Shown piece after piece: positions 54,657 to 63,473 of a stretch of DNA of 64,000 nucleotides (position 1 is the first letter of the stretch; the number at the start of each line of letters is the position of its first letter). Under the pieces are notes generated by a model. The model was not told the DNA's origin and did not search any database. It worked only from the letters and a program-made list of their open reading frames with translations. This DNA is from Caulobacter sp. 602-2 (GTDB taxonomy: Bacteria; Pseudomonadota; Alphaproteobacteria; Caulobacterales; Caulobacteraceae), in contig NZ_JAAKGT010000008.1 of assembly GCF_011043625.1 (NCBI RefSeq), positions 62,001 to 126,000 on the forward strand, read 5' to 3'. The position numbers were made by a program, and so were the translations under genes.

Positions 54657-54947
54657 TCACAGCTCTGGCCAAGTCCGTTCGACCTCGAAAAGACGCCCAT
54701 CGCTGTCTTCGAAAAGCACGACGTCCAGAAGCTCATCCCCTTGACCGCCAACCTGGCCCAGAGGGGTTTGACCAGGTGAGGATGGAACATGGCCTGGCAG
54801 GTGAAATCGCAGCATCGAGCGATCCGCCAGCAACACCTCGATCTCGGCGGCGGCCAGGTCAGCCAACATCTGATCCCGCTTTAGAGGCGCAAGCCTGGCG
54901 ATGATCAGATTGATCGCTTTCAGCTCATGGTCGGTCAGCTCGGTCAT
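54657..54947 (-). CDS. Small protein, DUF6984-like
   Basis: 96-residue cytosolic protein. The N-terminal helices (TDHELKAINLIIARLAP) and the beta part ending VVLFEDSDGRLFEVERTWPEL resemble the DUF6984 type, which I assign with moderate confidence. GGAGG lies 11 bases before the ATG at 54947. Convergent with the GNAT gene. No function known. Confidence 0.6.
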   Translation of the reverse strand: MTELTDHELKAINLIIARLAPLKRDQMLADLAAAEIEVLLADRSMLRFHLPGHVPSSPGQTPLGQVGGQGDELLDVVLFEDSDGRLFEVERTWPEL

Positions 54948-54992
54948 GAGCGACCATACCTCCATAAGCTGAGCTTCTCAGAGCTTAATCCC

Positions 54993-55145
54993 TCAATGCC
55001 CCGGACGCGGCTCGAACGAGCGCTTCTCGTCCTTCAGGTCCACGCAATCCTTGTCAGGCTTCTGGCCGTGCTGGGCCTTGGGCTCCGATTTCGAGAAAGC
55101 GAAATCCGTCGTGGGTTTCTGGTGCTGGAACGGCTTGGTCATCAT
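54993..55145 (-). CDS. 50-residue hydrophilic peptide
   Basis: Short gene: MMTKPFQHQKPTTDFAFSKS, then a Lys/Asp/Glu-rich tail with one cysteine (DKDCVDLKDEKRSFEP). GGGAGG lies seven bases before the ATG pair, a strong ribosome-binding site. G/C-ending codons dominate. Family unknown, and it is conserved only by inference. Confidence 0.6.
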   Translation of the reverse strand: MMTKPFQHQKPTTDFAFSKSEPKAQHGQKPDKDCVDLKDEKRSFEPRPGH

Positions 55146-55208
55146 GGCGGCGCCTCCCGTCTGAACATCACTCTACGCGCCTTGCCGGCGCTTTTCATTT
55201 GATAAGGC

Positions 55209-56087
55209 TCAAGCCGCCTCGCACAGCGCGTCCAGCTGCTGCACGTCGACGGCCACACTGAGTTCCGACAGGCCCGGATCACCGATCACCGTGCCCGAGA
55301 CCGGCAGGGCCTCGGCGGGCGTGCGGGTGGCGGCCACCCGGATCAGGTCTTCGGACTCGGCCAGGCCATTGGTCGGATCGAACTCGGTCCAGCCCAGGTC
55401 GGGCAGGAACACCTCGCACCAGGCGTGGGTCGCGCCCGCGCCCCGGATCCCGCCGTGCGAGGGGCTGTAGATGTAGCCGGTGGCGAACATCGCCGCGTAG
55501 CCCAGCCGTCGCAGGGCCTCGACCATCAGCCAGGCGAAGTCGCGGCAGGTGCCCGCCCCGCGCGCCACGGTCAGGGCCGGGCTCTGGGTGCCCTCGGCCG
55601 ACCGCGCCTGGTATTCGAATTGATCGTGGATCGTGGCGTTCAGGCGCAGCAGGAAATCCACCGCCGGCTCGTCCGGCCGCTCCATCTGCTCGCGAAGCCA
55701 GCGCAGCATCACCCGGTCGGCGTCTTCGGTGGCCGGGCGGATGAACGGATCCAGCACCGCCCGGTCCTCGCGGCCGTAGACGATCGGCGAGACCGTGTGC
55801 GGATCGGCCACCGCCTGGTCGGTCAGGGGCGCGGGAAAGCGATCAATGACCAGGCTGCTGGTGATGGTCAGAAAGTCAGCCTCCCCCTCCGGCTGGAAGG
55901 TGCAGACGCAGTTGCCACTGGCGTCGTAGCTCCAGCGCGTCTGGCCGGGCAGCGAGGTCGCCAGCCTGGCCTCGACGATGCGGATGGCGTGGCTGTCGCG
56001 CGGCCGGATCAGCAGCCGATGCGGCCCGAACGCCACCGGGCGCTCGTAAGCGTAGCGGGTCTCATGAGTGATGCCGAGCCGAGCCAT
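55209..56087 (-). CDS. Transglutaminase-like cysteine protease
   Basis: 292-residue cytosolic protein of the bacterial transglutaminase-like family. An N-terminal beta domain (LGITHETRYAYERPVAFGPHRLLIRP) precedes the papain-like core. The triad is Cys in ARGAGTCRDFAWL, His in AGATHAWCEVFLP and Asp in GWTEFDPTNGL. No signal peptide. Such proteins probably cleave peptides; in some clusters they sit with an alpha-E and circularly permuted ATP-grasp pair, which is not seen here. Confidence 0.9.
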   Translation of the reverse strand: MARLGITHETRYAYERPVAFGPHRLLIRPRDSHAIRIVEARLATSLPGQTRWSYDASGNCVCTFQPEGEADFLTITSSLVIDRFPAPLTDQAVADPHTVSPIVYGREDRAVLDPFIRPATEDADRVMLRWLREQMERPDEPAVDFLLRLNATIHDQFEYQARSAEGTQSPALTVARGAGTCRDFAWLMVEALRRLGYAAMFATGYIYSPSHGGIRGAGATHAWCEVFLPDLGWTEFDPTNGLAESEDLIRVAATRTPAEALPVSGTVIGDPGLSELSVAVDVQQLDALCEAA

Positions 56088-56210
56088 GGGGCCACTCTAA
56101 CCCCCGACCTTCGCGATCGTTCCTCACATGCCGGTGATTCGTGCAGATGATCGGAAGTTGAGTTGGTGCGCGCTGGTTACAGGGCCCGCTTCGCGCATTC
56201 CTTCTAAGCG

Positions 56211-56346
56211 CCCGTCATTCCCGCCCTTGTGGCGGGAACCCCTCTGTCAGCCGCAAGGGCGGATGGAGCGGACTGCTTGGCAGTCCGCCGGCGCTTCACG
56301 TGCGAACGGAAAAAGGGTTTCCCGCCACAAGGGCGGGAATGACGGG
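56211..56346. repeat. 136-bp palindromic repeat with 28-bp perfect arms
   Basis: Arms 56211-56238 and 56319-56346 are exact inverted repeats beginning CCCGTCATTCCCGCCC. The centre holds a hairpin (GGACTGC/GCAGTCC). Its outer GTCATTCCCG resembles the GTCATCCCGG ends at 20409 and 48758. A MITE-like element between convergent-side intergenic DNA and tetR. Confidence 0.85.
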
Positions 56347-56366
56347 ATGAAGGGGGAGCATCACCC

Positions 56367-57035
56367 CTAAGCCGCGAACCCGGCCTCGGCGAAGGCCAGC
56401 ATGCGCTCCAGCAGCGAGACCACGTCGGCCTCGCTGGTCTGGCCTTCCGACAGCACGTTCAGGCGGTCGAACTCGGCGAAGCGGTTGTTGTGCAGCATCC
56501 CCAGCGTGAAGTGCAGCCGCCAGTAGACGTCTTCCGGCGACAGGTCCGGACGGGCCTTCAGGAGGGCGTCGGAGAAGCGGCGCAGGTGCGAGACGTCGGT
56601 CTTCAGCACCTGGCGGATCTCGTCGGTGCCCTCGCTGCGGGCGCGGATCAGGAACTGCAGCGAGATGCGGCGCTCGTGGTCGGGGGCCAGCCAGCGCAGC
56701 GGCGGGGTCAGCAGGGCGGCCAGGATCTCGCGCACGGGGGGCGCGCCCGCGTTGCGGTCGTTGGCCTCGTGCAGCATGCGGGCCCGCTCGCGGTTGAGCT
56801 CGGCCGTGCGGCGCTTGAAGATCTCGAACAGCAGGGCGTCCTTGGAGCCGAAGTGATAGTTCACCGACGCCAGGTTCACGCCCGCCGCGGCGGTGATGTC
56901 GCGCACCGACACGTTCTGGAAGCCGTGCAGGGCGAACAGCCGCTCGGCCGCCGTGAACACCAGGTTCTTGGTGACGGCTTCGGTTTCCTGCGCCTCGGCG
57001 TCCTGGCCGGCGGCGATCTCGGTGGTCGAACTCAA
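56367..57035 (-). CDS. TetR-family regulator of the adjacent efflux operon
   Basis: 222-residue repressor. HTH: VSVRDITAAAGVNLASVNYHFGSKDALLFEIF, the standard TetR type, followed by a helical ligand-binding domain. The start is probably TTG 57035, with GGGG nine bases upstream; the upstream frame runs through the promoter. It is divergent from the MFS-HlyD-NodT operon, whose expression it presumably represses. A direct repeat CAAGCGT (57070 and 57089) lies between them. Confidence 0.88.
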   Translation of the reverse strand: MSSTTEIAAGQDAEAQETEAVTKNLVFTAAERLFALHGFQNVSVRDITAAAGVNLASVNYHFGSKDALLFEIFKRRTAELNRERARMLHEANDRNAGAPPVREILAALLTPPLRWLAPDHERRISLQFLIRARSEGTDEIRQVLKTDVSHLRRFSDALLKARPDLSPEDVYWRLHFTLGMLHNNRFAEFDRLNVLSEGQTSEADVVSLLERMLAFAEAGFAA

Positions 57036-57226
57036 GACTTCAATCCCCTTTACCCCTAGGGAACCCTTACAAGCGTTCGAATTTGGCGCAAGCGTCAAGA
57101 TGCGCCGATGTCTGAGGAATTTCGTTCAAGACGCGGCAAGGCCACGCTCGCCAGGCTGCGACCAGACGGTGTTTGACCGACGGCCCGGCGCATCCCACAG
57201 TGACGCCGTCAGCACCAAGAGGCGTG

Positions 57227-58921
57227 ATGCCCCGGCACGGCGAGACGATCGGCCAGACCCCGGATTGGCTGCCGCACGAGCGGCCGCTGATCCCCGGCTC
57301 GCCTTCGACGCCCGACTTCCCCCTGCCCTTCCGCATCGTCCACGCCCTGATCTCGGTCCTGATCGGGGTCACCGGCTCGCTGGGCACGGCGCTGATCTCG
57401 GTCAACCTGCCGGCCATCCAGGGCTCGCTGGGCCTCACCCCCACTCAGGGCGCCTGGCTGACCACGATCTACGTGATGACCAACATCTCGATGAACCTGC
57501 TGCTGGTGAAGTATCGTCAGCAGTTCGGCATCCGCCGGTTCACCCTGGTGTTCCTCAGCCTCTACACGGTGGCGGCCTTCGCCCACCTGTTTCTCGACAA
57601 CTATCCGATGGCCCTGGCCCTGCGGGCGATCAGCGGCGTCGGCGCCGCCGCGCTCAGCGCGCTGGCCATGTTCTACATGCTGCAAGCCTTCCCGGCCTCG
57701 TTCCGGATGGGCGCGCTGGTGCTGGGGGTCGGGGTCTCGCAGCTGGGTGCGCCGCTGGCCCGGGTCATCTCCACCGGCCTGCTGGATGCGGCCTACTGGC
57801 ATGGTCTCTACGCGCTGGAGGCCTGCCTGGCCGCCGCCTGCCTGGCCGCGGTGCTGCTGTTTCGCCTGCCGCACGGGGTGCGCATCCACGTCTTCGAGAA
57901 GACCGACGCCCTGACCTTCGCCCTGCTGGGCGGCGGCCTTGGCCTGATCGTCGCGGTGCTGGGCCTGGGCCGCGTGGTCTGGTGGTTCGAGGCGCCGTGG
58001 CTGGGCTGGTGCCTGGCCGCCGCCGTGGTGATGATCGCCATCGCCTCGCTGGTCGAGCACGGCCGCGTCCACCCGCTGATCGACACCCGCTGGGTGGCCA
58101 CCGCCGCCTTCCTGCGCTTCTGCCTCAACATCGCGCTGGTCCGCCTGATCCTGTCCGAGCAGAGCGTCGGCGCCGCCGGCCTGATGAACGTCCTGGGGCT
58201 GGCCGCCGAGCAGCAGCGCCTGCTCTACGGCGTTGTCCTGCTGGCCACCGTCGCCGGCGTCGTGGTCAGCGCTGCGACCCTCAACCAGAAGACCCTGGCG
58301 CCGCAGTTCCTCGGCTCGATCCTGCTGATCGCCGTCGGCGCCTTCCTCGACGCGCGCGCCACGGTGCTGACCGCGCCGGTCAATCTCTATCTCAGCCAGG
58401 CCCTGCTGGCCTTCGCCGCCGCCATGTTCCTGGGGCCGGCCTTCATGTTCGGCATCGGCCAGCTGCTGACCCGGGGGCTTGGCTCGATCATCACCTTCTC
58501 GGTGATGTTCGGGGTGGCCCAGAACCTGGGCGGCCTGTTCGGGGCCTCGCTGCTGGGCACGCTGCAGACCGTCCGGGCCCAGCACCACGCCGTCTATCTG
58601 GCCGAACACCTGACCGGCTCGGACCCCGCCGTGGCGGCGACCTTGCAGGCCTATGGCGGCGCCTACGCCGCTACTCAGGGCGATCCGGCCTTCCGCGCCG
58701 CCGACGGCGTGGCCCTGCTGACCCAGCAACTGGTCCAGCAGGCCAACATCCTGGCCTTCAACGACGTCTTCCGGGTGATCGGCGCCATCGCCGTCGCCCA
58801 GTTCTTCTACGCCGCCCTGCTGTTCGTGCTGCTGGCCGTGCGCATGAAGCGCCAGGGCGTCCAGGCGCCCGCGCCGCCCTCTTCACCGACACCACCCAAG
58901 CCCGCCTCGGAACCCGCATGA
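57227..58921 (+). CDS. MFS transporter (EmrB/DHA2-like)
   Basis: 564-residue inner-membrane drug:proton antiporter with ~14 hydrophobic helices. DHA2-like features: VNLPAIQGSLGLTPTQGAWLTTIYVMTNI and the later helix GVSQLGAPLARVIS. It pairs with the HlyD-like adaptor (start overlaps its stop by ATGA) and NodT-type outer channel to expel compounds across both membranes. AGAGG precedes the ATG at 57227. Confidence 0.9.
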   Translation: MPRHGETIGQTPDWLPHERPLIPGSPSTPDFPLPFRIVHALISVLIGVTGSLGTALISVNLPAIQGSLGLTPTQGAWLTTIYVMTNISMNLLLVKYRQQFGIRRFTLVFLSLYTVAAFAHLFLDNYPMALALRAISGVGAAALSALAMFYMLQAFPASFRMGALVLGVGVSQLGAPLARVISTGLLDAAYWHGLYALEACLAAACLAAVLLFRLPHGVRIHVFEKTDALTFALLGGGLGLIVAVLGLGRVVWWFEAPWLGWCLAAAVVMIAIASLVEHGRVHPLIDTRWVATAAFLRFCLNIALVRLILSEQSVGAAGLMNVLGLAAEQQRLLYGVVLLATVAGVVVSAATLNQKTLAPQFLGSILLIAVGAFLDARATVLTAPVNLYLSQALLAFAAAMFLGPAFMFGIGQLLTRGLGSIITFSVMFGVAQNLGGLFGASLLGTLQTVRAQHHAVYLAEHLTGSDPAVAATLQAYGGAYAATQGDPAFRAADGVALLTQQLVQQANILAFNDVFRVIGAIAVAQFFYAALLFVLLAVRMKRQGVQAPAPPSSPTPPKPASEPA

Positions 58922-60063
58922 CCGACGCCGCCGCCCCGCCGCCCGCCAGCCCGCCCCCGCAACCGGAGGACCGCGCCGCCGCAGCCGCCCCGCCTCCGGC
59001 CAGGCCCCGGCCGCCGGGCGTGCGCGCCATCGTGCTGACGGCGGTGATCACCCTAGCCGTGGTGCTGCTGATCCTGTTCCTGTGGAAGCTGCCGCCCTTC
59101 GCCGGCTCGGTGCAGCGCACCGACAACGCCTATGTGCGCGGCCAGGTGACGGTGATCGCGCCACAGCTCAGCGGCTATGTCACCAAGGTGCTGGTGCAGG
59201 ACTTCCAGACCGTGCGCGCCGGCCAGCCCCTGGTCGAGATCGACCGCCGCATCTACGGCCAGCGCCTGGACCAGGCCCGCGCCACCCTGGCCGCCCGTGA
59301 AGCGGATCTCGCCAACTCGACCCAGGCCCAGGCCTCGCGCGAGGCCGCCCTGGCCGCTCGCCACGCCGACATCGGCTCGGCCCAAGCCCAGCTGGAGCGG
59401 GCCCGCGCCGACATGGCCCGCGTCGCCGACCTCGCCACCGACGGCTCGGTGTCCTTACGCGAACGCGACCAGGCCCGCGCGGCCCTGCGCGCCGCCGAGG
59501 CCCAGGTCGTCGCAGCCCAGGCCGGCCGCGACATCGCCCGCCAGGACGTCCGCTCGGTGGGCGTCTCGCGCCAGGGCCTGGAGGCCGCCGTGGCCGCCGC
59601 CCGCGCCGCGCTGCGGCTGGCCGAGATCGACATGGACAACACGCTGGTCCTGGCCCCGACCGACGGCCAGCTGGGCCAGATCGGCGTGCGCCAGGGCCAG
59701 TTCGTCACCGCCGGCACCCAGCTCGTTTCGCTGGTGCCGCCCCAGCGCTGGATCATCGCCAATTTCAAGGAGCGCCAGGCCGGCCGCATGCGCCCGGGCC
59801 AGGCCGCCAGCGTCACGGTCGACGCCCTGGGCGACCGGCGCTTCCATGGCCGCATAGAGCAGATCTCGCCGGCCACCGGCTCGGAGTTCAGCATCCTGCC
59901 GGCCCAGAACGCCACCGGCAACTTCACCAAGATCGCCCAGCGCCTGCCGGTGCGCATCGTGCTCGACGCCGGCCAGCCCGACCTCGCCCGCCTGCGGCCG
60001 GGCATGTCGGTCGAGGCGCAGGTCGACCTGGCCAAGGCGCCGCGCGAGGGAGACCGCCGCTGA
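58918..60063 (+). CDS. HlyD/EmrA-family membrane fusion protein
   Basis: 381-residue periplasmic adaptor anchored by one helix (VRAIVLTAVITLAVVLLILFLW, residues ~35-56) after a Pro/Ala-rich N-terminus. The biotinyl-lipoyl half reads RTDNAYVRGQVTVIAPQLSGYVTKVLVQDFQTVRAG; a coiled-coil hairpin follows (~120-230), then the second lipoyl half (DMDNTLVLAPTDGQLGQIGVRQGQFV). Coupled to the MFS upstream and OMF downstream. Confidence 0.92.
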   Translation: MTDAAAPPPASPPPQPEDRAAAAAPPPARPRPPGVRAIVLTAVITLAVVLLILFLWKLPPFAGSVQRTDNAYVRGQVTVIAPQLSGYVTKVLVQDFQTVRAGQPLVEIDRRIYGQRLDQARATLAAREADLANSTQAQASREAALAARHADIGSAQAQLERARADMARVADLATDGSVSLRERDQARAALRAAEAQVVAAQAGRDIARQDVRSVGVSRQGLEAAVAAARAALRLAEIDMDNTLVLAPTDGQLGQIGVRQGQFVTAGTQLVSLVPPQRWIIANFKERQAGRMRPGQAASVTVDALGDRRFHGRIEQISPATGSEFSILPAQNATGNFTKIAQRLPVRIVLDAGQPDLARLRPGMSVEAQVDLAKAPREGDRR

Positions 60064-61442
60064 TGCGCCCGGCCTTCCCCCTGCTGGCGACGACGCTCCT
60101 GCTGGCCGCCTGCGCCACGCCCGCCCCCAGGACCGCGCCGCCGCCCGAGGCCGGCCTGGCCCCGCCCGCCGGCTGGCGCGCCGACACCTCCGGCGGCCAG
60201 GAAACCGTCGCCGCCGACTGGTGGAAGGCCTTCGGCGACGCCCGTCTTTCCGATCTGGTCGCCGCCGCCCTGGTCCGCAACGCCGACCTCGGAATCGCCG
60301 AAGCGCGCGTGCGCGAGGCCGAGGGGCTGGCGGCCCAGGCCCGGGCCGTCCTGCTGCCCACGCTGAACGCCACGGGCGGGGTGCAGAAGCAGCGCGAACT
60401 GTCGGCGTTCGGCACGCCGGCCGAGCCCCTGGCCGCGCAGGGCCAGTTCCAGGCCGCCTACGAGATCGATCTCTGGGGTCGCCTGCGAGCCGGCGACGAC
60501 GCGGCCCGCGCCAGCCTGCGGGCCAGCCGCCACGCCCGTGACGCTGCGCGCCTGTCGGTCGCCGCGGCCGTGGCTCGCGCCTATGTCTCCCTGACCTCGT
60601 TGGACGCCCAGCTGGCCACCGCCCGCGCCACCCTGGTCTCGCGCCAGGAAGCCGCCGCCCGCGCCCGCCGCCGCGCCCAGCAGGGCCTGACCTCGAACCT
60701 CGAGCTGCGCCAGGCCGAGGGCGAACTGGAAGCCGCCGCCCAGCGCGTGCCGGCCCTGGAGCTGGCCGTCCGGCGGCAGGAGGCGCGCCTCGCCCTGCTG
60801 GCCGGCGAGGACGGCGCGGGCCCCATCGCCCGGGGCGGGCTCGACGCCCTGGCCGTGCCGCAGCCAGCGGCCCCCCTGCCCTCGGCCCTGCTGGCTCGCC
60901 GCCCCGACATCGCCCAGGCCGAGGCGAGCCTGGCCGCCGCCGACGCCAGCCTGGCGGCCGCCCGGGCCGCCTTCCTGCCGCAGGTCAGGCTGTCGGCCGC
61001 GGCCGGGGGCCTGCAGGTGCGACACCTGGATCCGCTGACCATCTGGAGCCTGGGCGGCAGCGTGCTGGCCCCGATCTTCGACGGCGGCCGTCTGCGCGGA
61101 GCCTCGGACGCCTCGGCCGCGCGGCGCGACCAGGCCGCCTTCGCCTATCGGAAAGCGGCCCTGACGGCCTTCAACGAGGTCGAAAGCGCCCTGGAGGGCC
61201 AGGGCCGCCTGGCCGAGCAAGAGGACCACGCCCGCCTGCAGCGCGACGCGGCCGCCAACGCGCTAGGCCATGCGCACAAGCGCTATCAGGCCGGCTACGT
61301 GGCTTATCTGGAAGAACTGGACGCCCAGCGCGGCCTTCTGGCTACCGAACTGGCCCTGTCGCAGGTGCGCGAGGCTCGCCTGCTCAACGCCGTGGCGCTC
61401 TACCAGGCGCTGGGCGGCGGCTGGACGGAAGCGCGAGATTGA
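60063..61442 (+). CDS. NodT-family outer-membrane efflux lipoprotein
   Basis: 459-residue outer-membrane factor. Lipobox: LLAAC near residue 17. Two repeats of the OEP fold are visible: DWWKAFGDARLSDLVAAALVRNADLGIAEARV and RRPDIAQAEASLAAADASLAAARAAFLPQVRLSA. The TolC-like barrel and periplasmic coil are complete. The start shares one base with the hlyD stop (TGATG). It completes the tripartite pump. Confidence 0.93.
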   Translation: MRPAFPLLATTLLLAACATPAPRTAPPPEAGLAPPAGWRADTSGGQETVAADWWKAFGDARLSDLVAAALVRNADLGIAEARVREAEGLAAQARAVLLPTLNATGGVQKQRELSAFGTPAEPLAAQGQFQAAYEIDLWGRLRAGDDAARASLRASRHARDAARLSVAAAVARAYVSLTSLDAQLATARATLVSRQEAAARARRRAQQGLTSNLELRQAEGELEAAAQRVPALELAVRRQEARLALLAGEDGAGPIARGGLDALAVPQPAAPLPSALLARRPDIAQAEASLAAADASLAAARAAFLPQVRLSAAAGGLQVRHLDPLTIWSLGGSVLAPIFDGGRLRGASDASAARRDQAAFAYRKAALTAFNEVESALEGQGRLAEQEDHARLQRDAAANALGHAHKRYQAGYVAYLEELDAQRGLLATELALSQVREARLLNAVALYQALGGGWTEARD

Positions 61443-61499
61443 CATGATCGAGGATCGCCGGCCCGGACCAACGCGCGGTCGGGCGCCGGCCCCTCGGGC

Positions 61500-61739
61500 C
61501 TAGTCCTGGCCCAGGAACAGCGCCGTCTCGGGGGCGATCCGGTCGCCGCCAGGCTCGACGCCCAGCACGTCGGCGGCGATCACGCGAACGATCAGGCCCA
61601 GCACGTCCAGCTTCTCGCCGCCTTGCGCCACGGCGTAGGCCGGCAGCAGATCGGCGAAGCCCAGCAGCGTGGCCACGTCCAGCGCGGCGGCCGCCACCTG
61701 TTCTTCGGTCGGAACGATTCCCATAGCGCCGTCAGCCAT
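61500..61739 (-). CDS. Small acidic protein of unknown function
   Basis: 79-residue protein, MADGAMGIVPTEEQVAAAAL at the start, helical and acidic, with no membrane span. GGGGAGGAAGCA precedes the ATG at 61739, a strong site that settles the start over a longer upstream frame. Convergent with the NodT gene. Not recognised. Confidence 0.65.
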   Translation of the reverse strand: MADGAMGIVPTEEQVAAAALDVATLLGFADLLPAYAVAQGGEKLDVLGLIVRVIAADVLGVEPGGDRIAPETALFLGQD

Positions 61740-61973
61740 TGCTTCCTCCCCGATCTCGCTCCGCGCCGCGGCGCGGGCCCGCTCAAGCGGCGGTGTCGTG
61801 AACATCACCGTACGCACGTTGCACGCGACTTGGCTATGGTCCGTGCAGATGCGCGACGATGCGTCCCAGGCACACCCGGCCGCATCGGAAAAGTCCCATG
61901 GCGCCAAGGCGTTCGCCATGCGGTGCCGCGCCGCCGCGACGCAATGGCGCGCCCGCTTTCGCGCGGCGGAAAC

Positions 61974-62001
61974 GAAAAAGGCCCGGCGTCGCCGCCGGGC
62001 C
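61974..62001 (-). terminator. Terminator of tRNA-His
   Basis: GGCCCGGCG/CGCCGGGCC stem (61980-61988/61993-62001) followed by TTTTTCG on the minus strand, 15 bases beyond the tRNA 3' end. Confidence 0.85.
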
Positions 62002-62015
62002 TGTTCATCGTCTCG

Positions 62016-62092
62016 TGGTACCACCTCTCGGGCTCGAACCGAGGACCTCTAGATCCACAATCTAGCGCTCTAACCAACTGAGCTAAGGCGGC
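62016..62092 (-). tRNA. tRNA-His (GTG anticodon)
   Basis: 77-nt cloverleaf with encoded CCA. Acceptor GCCGCCT pairs with AGGTGGT; D-arm TTAGCTCAGTTGGTTAGAGC; anticodon stem CTAGA-TTGTGGA-TCTAG with anticodon GTG; T-arm CTCGG-TTCGAGC-CCGAG. The discriminator is A and the -1 base is A, not G, as in other alphaproteobacterial tRNA-His. Confidence 0.95.
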
Positions 62093-62223
62093 TCCGCGAG
62101 AGGCGTGTTCTTAGTCGGACCCGCCCCCGGGATCAAGCGGCGAAAAGCCCCCCACGAGAGAAAATCGCACGCCCCGAAGGGGCCTTGAAGCCGCCGCGCC
62201 TTCGCCCCCCGTTGCGCGCAAAG

Positions 62224-62257
62224 AAAAACGCCCCGGAACCGGAGTTCCGAGGCGTCT
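62224..62257 (-). terminator. Terminator after tonB
   Basis: GACGCCTCGGAAC/GGTTCCGGGGCGT hairpin (one G-T) followed by TTTTTCTTT on the minus strand, 26 bases past the tonB stop. Confidence 0.88.
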
Positions 62258-62282
62258 TCTTGGGATCGTCCCAGGCCTGGCG

Positions 62283-63023
<741 letters not shown>

Positions 63024-63033
63024 GCATCACCCC

Positions 63034-63468
63034 TCAGCTGTTCTCATCACGGCCCACGAGAGCCACGCTGTAGAACCCATTGTCCTGGAGGGTGTTCATC
63101 ACCTCCATGAACGAGCCGTAGCGCGTCTTTTCGTCAGCACGGATGAAGATGCGCTCCTTCGAAGGGTCGCGTCTGCCGATGTTCTTCGTCAGGTCTTCAC
63201 CCATCGTGTCAATCGAAGTGCGATCGTCGCCGATGTACAGCTGACCGTTTGACTTGATGGAGATGTAGACCGGTTTCGGCGGGTTAGGCGATGCTTTCGC
63301 TACCGCCGGCGGCAGGTTCACTTCGATCGACACGGAGGCCAGCGGAGCCGCCACCATGAAGATGATCAGGAGGACCAGCATGACGTCCACGAAGGGCGTG
63401 ACGTTGATCTCGCTGTTCTGTTCGACGTTGAACCTGTCGCCGCCGCCGCCCGAAAGTTTGGCGGCCAT
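63034..63468 (-). CDS. exbD: Biopolymer transport protein ExbD
   Basis: 144-residue inner-membrane motor subunit. A single N-terminal helix carries the proton-relay Asp: INVTPFVDVMLVLLIIFMV. The periplasmic domain follows. It lies 10 bases before tonB and 5 bases after the exbB stop. Confidence 0.95.
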   Translation of the reverse strand: MAAKLSGGGGDRFNVEQNSEINVTPFVDVMLVLLIIFMVAAPLASVSIEVNLPPAVAKASPNPPKPVYISIKSNGQLYIGDDRTSIDTMGEDLTKNIGRRDPSKERIFIRADEKTRYGSFMEVMNTLQDNGFYSVALVGRDENS

Positions 63469-63473
63469 CGGTC

